64,000 nt of DNA. Origin: Pseudomonas sp. (GTDB taxonomy: Bacteria; Pseudomonadota; Gammaproteobacteria; Pseudomonadales; Pseudomonadaceae). The notes beneath the pieces were generated by a model. That model had not been told where the DNA came from and did no database searches. It saw nothing but the letters and a program-made list of their open reading frames with translations. The stretch is taken from positions 28,213 through 92,212 of the forward strand of contig NZ_JAGIBG010000021.1 in NCBI RefSeq assembly GCF_017744435.1, read 5' to 3'. Positions within the stretch are counted from its first letter, which is position 1. The number at the start of each line of letters is the position of its first letter. Below, in pieces: positions 59,598-64,000 of this stretch. Made by a program: the position numbers and the translations under genes.

Positions 59598-60485
59598 ATG
59601 CACGCCGCAAACCCGCGTCGCGGGTACATTCTTGGCCTGTCGGCCTACATCATCTGGGGTTTGTTCCCCCTGTATTTCAAAGCCATCCAGAGCGTTCCGG
59701 CGGTGGAGATCATCGTCCACCGGGTGCTCTGGTCCGCGTTGTTCGGCTCCCTGCTGCTACTGGTGTGGAAACACCCAGGCTGGTGGCGCGAGCTGCGCGA
59801 CAACCCCCGCCGCCTGGCGATTCTGGCCCTGAGCGGTACGCTGATCGCTGCCAACTGGCTGACCTACGTGTGGTCGGTGAACAGCGGTCGCATGCTCGAA
59901 GCCAGCCTCGGCTACTACATCAACCCACTGGTCAATGTGCTGCTGGGCATGCTCCTGCTCGGAGAACGCCTGCGCCGCCTGCAATGGCTGGCCGTGGGCA
60001 TGGCTGCAGTGGGCGTGGCGCAACAGGTGTGGCAGGTGGGTAGCCTGCCGTGGGTATCGCTGATGCTGGCATTGACCTTCGGCTTCTATGGGTTGATCCG
60101 CAAAAAGGCCCCAGTGGCAGCGCTCCCGGGGCTGGTGGTGGAAACCTGGATGCTGGTGCCCCTGGCGCTAGGCTGGTTGCTGCTGAACCCTACGGCGGTC
60201 AGTGCCCAGGGTGCGTTCTATACCAGCAGCGAAGCACTGTGGCTGATGGCAGCAGGCCCGGTGACGCTAGTGCCGTTGGTCTGCTTCAACGCCGCCGCCC
60301 GACACCTGCCTTATACCACCCTGGGCTTTCTGCAATACCTGGCGCCGACGCTGGTGCTGCTGCAGGCAGTGCTGCTTTTCGATGAGCATTTGTCTTCGAG
60401 CAGCCTGGTGGCCTTCATTTGTATCTGGGCGGGCCTGGCGCTCTACAGTGTCGATGCCTGGCTGAATCTGCGCAAGCGCGCCTGA
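59598..60485 (+). CDS. rarD: RarD family EamA transporter
   Basis: A 295-residue inner-membrane protein with ten predicted helices. It starts RGYILGLSAYIIWGLFPLYF, the RarD hallmark, and carries the two EamA repeats (about 5-145 and 150-290). It belongs to the drug/metabolite transporter superfamily. RarD was linked to chloramphenicol sensitivity in P. aeruginosa, but its substrate is not known. An SD (AAGGA) precedes the ATG. Confidence 0.92.
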   Translation: MHAANPRRGYILGLSAYIIWGLFPLYFKAIQSVPAVEIIVHRVLWSALFGSLLLLVWKHPGWWRELRDNPRRLAILALSGTLIAANWLTYVWSVNSGRMLEASLGYYINPLVNVLLGMLLLGERLRRLQWLAVGMAAVGVAQQVWQVGSLPWVSLMLALTFGFYGLIRKKAPVAALPGLVVETWMLVPLALGWLLLNPTAVSAQGAFYTSSEALWLMAAGPVTLVPLVCFNAAARHLPYTTLGFLQYLAPTLVLLQAVLLFDEHLSSSSLVAFICIWAGLALYSVDAWLNLRKRA

Positions 60486-60504
60486 TCAAAAAACGATCAA
60501 AACT

Positions 60505-60533
60505 CTACAGGCCACGCCGTTCGTGGCCTGTAG
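60505..60533 (-). terminator. Hairpin terminator between convergent rarD and gcvR-like genes
   Basis: Perfect 12-base stem CTACAGGCCACG-CCGTT-CGTGGCCTGTAG. On the minus strand it is followed by AGTTTTGATCGTTTTTT, so it fits leftward termination best; rarD may use it too. Confidence 0.75.
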
Positions 60534-60548
60534 CAACCTCTCCAAAGG

Positions 60549-60557
60549 TTATCCACA
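60549..60557 (+). other. DnaA box 1 (TTATCCACA)
   Basis: Perfect consensus DnaA box in the rarD-gcvR gap, 16 bases after the terminator hairpin. A second perfect copy in the same orientation lies 113 bases downstream. Confidence 0.5.
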
Positions 60558-60661
60558 CCCTCGTCCCCGTGCTTTGTGCACAAGCGACTGATTTCTGTAC
60601 GTTTTTTGCTCAAACCTCGGGAAGGCCTGCCGTTCCTGGGCTAGCGAGGTGCGCCCCCAGG

Positions 60662-60670
60662 TTATCCACA
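60662..60670 (+). other. DnaA box 2 (TTATCCACA)
   Basis: Second perfect DnaA consensus, 32 bases beyond the stop of the gcvR-like gene. Two same-strand 9-mers within 125 bases of non-coding DNA are unlikely by chance in GC-rich DNA. Confidence 0.5.
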
Positions 60671-60701
60671 GGGCCTTCCCCGTGAAATCGGGATAACCCG
60701 A

Positions 60702-61220
60702 TCATTCCTCCGGCCGCAACTTCAACTCCACCATCAAGTCATCCGCCAGGCTTTCCAGCTTCTGTTGCAGGTCATCCAGCGACAAGGTCAACGGCAGCGC
60801 CAGCAGCGCGTCGGCATGGAACAGCGGCTCACTGCTCATCGGTGCCGGCCGCACTTCGGTGGTAAAGCGCTCCAGGTTCACCCCCTGATCCGCCAGCAGG
60901 CGGGTGATATCACGCACGATACCCGGGCGGTCATTGCCCACCAGCTCCATGGCAATGGGCTTCCAGGTACACGACGGCTCGATGCCGCTCTCGGCGATGA
61001 GCACGCGAATATCGTATTGCCCCAGCGCCTGCAGCGACTTCACCAGCTCGTCGTAGTTTTCCGCCGGCACCGCCACCCGCAGGATCCCGGCAAACTGCCC
61101 GGCCATCCGCGACATGCGGCTCTCCAGCCAGTTGCCGTTATGATCGGCGATGCACTGGGCAATGCGCTCGACCTGGCCGGCCTTGTCCGGGGCAATCACG
61201 GTCAGTACAAGATGATCCAC
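60702..61220 (-). CDS. GcvR-like ACT-domain protein
   Basis: A 172-residue protein of two ACT domains (about 3-80 and 90-170): LVLTVIAPDKAGQVERIAQC and MELVGNDRPGIVRDITRLLA. It resembles GcvR, which in E. coli binds GcvA to repress the glycine cleavage operon. A gcvA partner is not in the window, so the regulatory target is unknown. It is convergent with rarD and divergent from glcB. Confidence 0.85.
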   Translation of the reverse strand: MDHLVLTVIAPDKAGQVERIAQCIADHNGNWLESRMSRMAGQFAGILRVAVPAENYDELVKSLQALGQYDIRVLIAESGIEPSCTWKPIAMELVGNDRPGIVRDITRLLADQGVNLERFTTEVRPAPMSSEPLFHADALLALPLTLSLDDLQQKLESLADDLMVELKLRPEE

Positions 61221-61402
61221 AGGCCCTTCCTCTGCGTCGGGCCGCCCAAGGCGGCGAAAATACGGGGGATCGACTCAGTATAGGCAAGGCGCGGCAACCT
61301 GCCGCAGGGCAATCCGCACAAGCAATCGTGTACTGTTTCAAGATTTATCTGGAACAATCCACCGGTTTTTTGCGAACATACGTTCTCCCAGCGTGACCAT
61401 AC

Positions 61403-61418
61403 GCGACCAACCGGTCGC
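61403..61418. promoter_or_regulatory. Palindrome upstream of the glcB promoter
   Basis: GCGACC-AACC-GGTCGC ends 23 bases before the candidate -35 of glcB and is preceded by the related word GTGACCAT. Likely a regulator site; the regulator cannot be named. Confidence 0.3.
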
Positions 61419-61441
61419 ATAACGGCGCTTTTAGTCTGATT

Positions 61442-61469
61442 TTGCCTCGCCTACTGCTTCATGTAGTAT
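61442..61469 (+). promoter_or_regulatory. Candidate glcB promoter
   Basis: TTGCCT (61442-61447), 16-base spacer, TAGTAT (61464-61469). Both hexamers are imperfect. It would give a leader of about 195 bases. Confidence 0.3.
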
Positions 61470-61671
61470 CCCGTGGCGCGGACTACAAAACGTCGTTTGG
61501 ATGTCTGCCAAGGCGCCTGTGAAAATACGCACACTGTCTGCCAGCCTGTCTGGCCGGCTGCACCCAGCCGCCCTCGGGTCTAGTCCGATGGCAAGCACTG
61601 GTACGTGTTTAGAGAAGCGCTACAGGCTTAATACAGAAGAGCGAAATAGCTGAGCAGAGGTGAGGCAAGCA

Positions 61672-63849
61672 ATGACTGGATACGTTCAAGTCGGTGGCCT
61701 TCAGGTCGCCAAGGCCCTGTACGACTTCGTCAACAACGAAGCGATTCCTGGAACCGGCATCGAAGCCGAGAAGTTCTGGGCAGGGGCGGCAGAGATCATT
61801 AAAGACCTCGCTCCAAAGAACAAAGCCCTGCTCGCCAAGCGCGACGAGCTGCAAGCCAAGATCGACGCCTGGCACCAGGCACGCAAAGGCCAGGCACACG
61901 ACGCCGTAGCCTACAAAGCATTCCTCCAGGAAATCGGCTACCTGCTGCCACAAGCCGACGATTTCCAGGCCACCACCCAGAACGTGGACGAAGAAATCGC
62001 CCACATGGCCGGCCCACAGCTGGTCGTCCCGGTGATGAACGCCCGTTTCGCCCTGAACGCCGCCAACGCCCGTTGGGGTTCGCTGTACGACGCCCTGTAC
62101 GGCACCGACGTCATCAGCGATGAAGGTGGCGCCGAGAAAGGCCAGGGTTACAACAAGCTGCGTGGCAACAAGGTCATTGCCTTCGCCCGCGCCTTCCTCG
62201 ACGAAGCCGCACCACTGGCGGCCGGCTCGCACGTCGACTCCACCGGCTATCGCATCGAAGGCGGCAAGCTGGTCGTCGCCCTGAAAGGCGGCAGCAACAG
62301 CGGCCTGCGTGATGACGCCCAACTGATCGGTTTCCATGGCGACGCCAAGGCGCCGACCGCCGTGCTGCTCAAGCACAACGGCCTGCACTTCGAGATTCAA
62401 GTGGACGCCAGCACGCCTGTCGGCAGCACCGATGCCGCCGGCGTCAAAGACATCCTGATGGAGTCGGCGCTGACCACCATCATGGACTGCGAAGACTCGG
62501 TCGCCGCCGTCGATGCCGATGACAAGGTCATCGTCTACCGCAACTGGCTGGGCCTGATGAAAGGCGACCTGGCCGAAAGCGTGAGCAAGGGTGGCAAGAC
62601 CTTCACCCGCACCATGAACCCGGACCGCGAATACGCCGCGCCCAATGGCGGCAGCGTAACCCTGCACGGCCGTTCGCTGCTGTTCGTGCGCAACGTGGGT
62701 CACCTGATGACCAACCCGGCGATTCTCGATGCCCAGGGCAACGAAATCCCCGAAGGTATCCAGGATGGCCTGTTCACCAACCTGATCGCCCTGCACAACC
62801 TCAACGGCAACACCAGCCGCAAGAACACCCGCAGCGGCAGCGTGTACATCGTCAAGCCGAAGATGCACGGCCCGGAAGAAGTCGCCTTCGCCGCCGAGAT
62901 CTTCAGCCGTGTCGAAGACCTGCTGGGCATGAAGCGCAACACCGTGAAGGTCGGCATCATGGACGAGGAGCGCCGTACCACGGTCAACCTGAAGTCCTGC
63001 ATCAAGGCGGCCGCCGAGCGCGTGGTGTTCATCAACACCGGCTTCCTCGACCGCACCGGTGACGAAATCCACACCTCGATGGAAGCCGGCGCCGTGGTGC
63101 GCAAGGGCGCCATGAAGAACGAGAAGTGGATCGGCGCCTACGAGAACAACAACGTCGACGTAGGCCTGGCCACCGGCCTGCAAGGCCGTGCGCAGATCGG
63201 CAAGGGCATGTGGGCTATGCCTGACCTGATGGCCGCCATGCTCGAGCAGAAGATCGCTCACCCGCTGGCCGGCGCCAACACCGCCTGGGTACCGTCGCCG
63301 ACCGCCGCCACCCTGCACGCCCTGCACTACCACAAGGTCGACGTACAAGCGCGTCAGCGCGAGCTGGCGTCGCGCACCCCAGCCTCGGTCGATGACATCC
63401 TGACCATCCCGCTGGCGGCCGATACCAACTGGTCGGCAGAAGAGATCCGCAACGAGCTGGACAACAACGCCCAGGGCATCCTCGGCTATGTCGTGCGCTG
63501 GATCGACCAGGGTGTGGGTTGCTCGAAGGTACCGGACATCAACGATGTCGGCCTGATGGAAGACCGCGCCACCCTGCGCATCTCGGCCCAGCTGCTGGCC
63601 AACTGGCTGCGCCATGGCGTGGTCAGCCAGGAGCAGGTGCTGGAAAGCCTCAAGCGCATGGCGGCAGTGGTCGACAAGCAGAACGCGGGTGACGCCCAGT
63701 ACCGCCCGATGGCGCCGAACTTCGACGACAACGTCGCGTTCCAGGCGGCGATCGAGCTGGTTGTCGAAGGTGCCAAGCAGCCGAACGGCTACACCGAGCC
63801 AGTGCTGCACCGCCGCCGTCGCGAGTTCAAGGCGCGTAACGGGCTGTAA
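61672..63849 (+). CDS. glcB: Malate synthase G
   Basis: A 725-residue malate synthase G, condensing glyoxylate with acetyl-CoA to malate in the glyoxylate shunt and glycolate use. Conserved stretches: [36 protein letters not shown] with the metal-binding acidic residues, [36 protein letters not shown] and [18 protein letters not shown] at 61672 follows GAGGTGAGGCAAGCA; an upstream in-frame start adds four residues. Its last 11 codons and stop form part of the perfect inverted repeat at the window edge. Confidence 0.96.
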   Translation: MTGYVQVGGLQVAKALYDFVNNEAIPGTGIEAEKFWAGAAEIIKDLAPKNKALLAKRDELQAKIDAWHQARKGQAHDAVAYKAFLQEIGYLLPQADDFQATTQNVDEEIAHMAGPQLVVPVMNARFALNAANARWGSLYDALYGTDVISDEGGAEKGQGYNKLRGNKVIAFARAFLDEAAPLAAGSHVDSTGYRIEGGKLVVALKGGSNSGLRDDAQLIGFHGDAKAPTAVLLKHNGLHFEIQVDASTPVGSTDAAGVKDILMESALTTIMDCEDSVAAVDADDKVIVYRNWLGLMKGDLAESVSKGGKTFTRTMNPDREYAAPNGGSVTLHGRSLLFVRNVGHLMTNPAILDAQGNEIPEGIQDGLFTNLIALHNLNGNTSRKNTRSGSVYIVKPKMHGPEEVAFAAEIFSRVEDLLGMKRNTVKVGIMDEERRTTVNLKSCIKAAAERVVFINTGFLDRTGDEIHTSMEAGAVVRKGAMKNEKWIGAYENNNVDVGLATGLQGRAQIGKGMWAMPDLMAAMLEQKIAHPLAGANTAWVPSPTAATLHALHYHKVDVQARQRELASRTPASVDDILTIPLAADTNWSAEEIRNELDNNAQGILGYVVRWIDQGVGCSKVPDINDVGLMEDRATLRISAQLLANWLRHGVVSQEQVLESLKRMAAVVDKQNAGDAQYRPMAPNFDDNVAFQAAIELVVEGAKQPNGYTEPVLHRRRREFKARNGL

Positions 63850-64000
63850 TTGCACGGGGCCGCTTTGCGGCCCTTTCGCGACACAAGGCCGCTCCTACAG
63901 GGAAATGCGATCCCCTGTAGGAGCGGCCTTGTGTCGCGAAAGGGCCGCAAAGCGGCCCCGTGCAATTACAGCCCGTTACGCGCCTTGAACTCGCGACGGC
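63815..64000. repeat. Perfect inverted repeat (88-base arms) including the glcB 3' end
   Basis: Arms 63815-63902 and 63913-64000 are exact reverse complements with a 10-base spacer (AAATGCGATC). The inner part is a REP pair of the GACACAAGGCCGCTCCTACA class, related to 47.0-47.1 kb. The outer 35 bases of the left arm are glcB coding sequence and stop codon. The repeat reaches the window edge and may be longer. Confidence 0.95.
63966..64000 (-). CDS. Mirror copy of the malate synthase C-terminus (partial, may be artefact)
   Basis: Read on the minus strand, the last 35 bases encode [10 protein letters not shown] and a stop, identical base for base to the end of glcB at 63815-63849. If the assembly is right, a second glcB (or a fragment) lies beyond the window, tail-to-tail with the first. 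If not, this is a fold-back join. The visible part cannot decide. Confidence 0.35.
   Translation of the reverse strand, partial: RREFKARNGL

Larger units (their letters stand above)
61221..61671. other. Divergent regulatory region gcvR-like / glcB
   Basis: A 451-base gap. It holds a hairpin in the gcvR-side leader (GCCGCC-CAA-GGCGGC, 61241-61255), a palindrome GCGACC-AACC-GGTCGC (61403-61418) and a possible glcB promoter (61442-61469). About 200 bases of leader before glcB follow. No small open frame with an SD was seen. Confidence 0.45.

Noticed and set aside
61540..61600. Sigma-54 promoter for glcB (TGGCCGGCTGC and TGGCAAGCACTGG)
   Set aside because: Neither has the GG-N10-GC spacing required for -24/-12 recognition.
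61609..63855. 748-codon minus-strand open frame over glcB
   Set aside because: Antisense of glcB with repetitive valine/glycine/alanine content; no start signal or family motif.

Overview
The window is a high-GC, gene-dense stretch of chromosome from a fluorescent Pseudomonas, most probably of the Pseudomonas putida group. The evidence is the gene order amgK-murU / lptD-surA-pdxA-rsmA-apaGH-glpE, rpsU-dnaG-rpoD, davBA, pqqFABCDE, bioBFHCD and glcB, the strong GC bias at third codon positions, and the many inverted pairs of short extragenic palindromes (REP elements) typical of this group. The order agrees with P. putida KT2440 as I remember it; no database search was possible.

Left part (1-20 kb). 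Peptidoglycan recycling (amgK, murU) and a membrane-anchored J-protein (djlA-like) form one leftward operon. A divergent, tightly coupled rightward operon runs from outer-membrane biogenesis (lptD, surA) to vitamin B6 (pdxA), rRNA methylation (rsmA), apaG, apaH and glpE. It is followed by the stress operon prkA-yeaH-spoVR, which has a sigma-S-like promoter. Then come cca, folK-folB, plsY and tsaD.

Middle (20-43 kb). The macromolecular synthesis operon rpsU-dnaG-rpoD is followed by a large sensory c-di-GMP enzyme (RmcA type), a CAU-anticodon tRNA (probably tRNA-Ile2) and an Lrp/AsnC regulator. A HigB2/HigA2-type toxin-antitoxin pair sits between that regulator and the lysine catabolic genes davB-davA. 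The complete PQQ cofactor locus follows (pqqF, pqqA, pqqB, pqqC, pqqD, pqqE and an S9 peptidase), then a small Pmp3 protein, an aminotransferase and a divergent LysR regulator.

Right part (43-64 kb). Two paralogous acyl-CoA dehydrogenases flank a membrane GGDEF protein and a large di-haem c-type cytochrome. The cytochrome has an AT-rich upstream flank and looks like an accessory insertion. The biotin operon bioB-F-H-C-D follows, with a recognisable BirA-type operator in the comF-bioB divergent region. Then come a ModE-like regulator, an SrkA-type kinase, rarD, a GcvR-like ACT protein and malate synthase G (glcB).

Most of the window is core metabolism. The most unusual feature is at the right edge: the last 186 bases are a perfect inverted repeat (88-base arms, 10-base spacer) that includes the final codons of glcB. 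The sequence leaving the window therefore re-reads the end of glcB on the other strand. This is either a tail-to-tail inverted duplication nucleated by a REP pair or a fold-back assembly artefact. Other points of note are the higBA insertion, the di-haem protein, the BirA operator lying inside the 5' end of comF, two perfect DnaA boxes between rarD and the gcvR-like gene, and a possible regulatory hairpin in front of rpsU.
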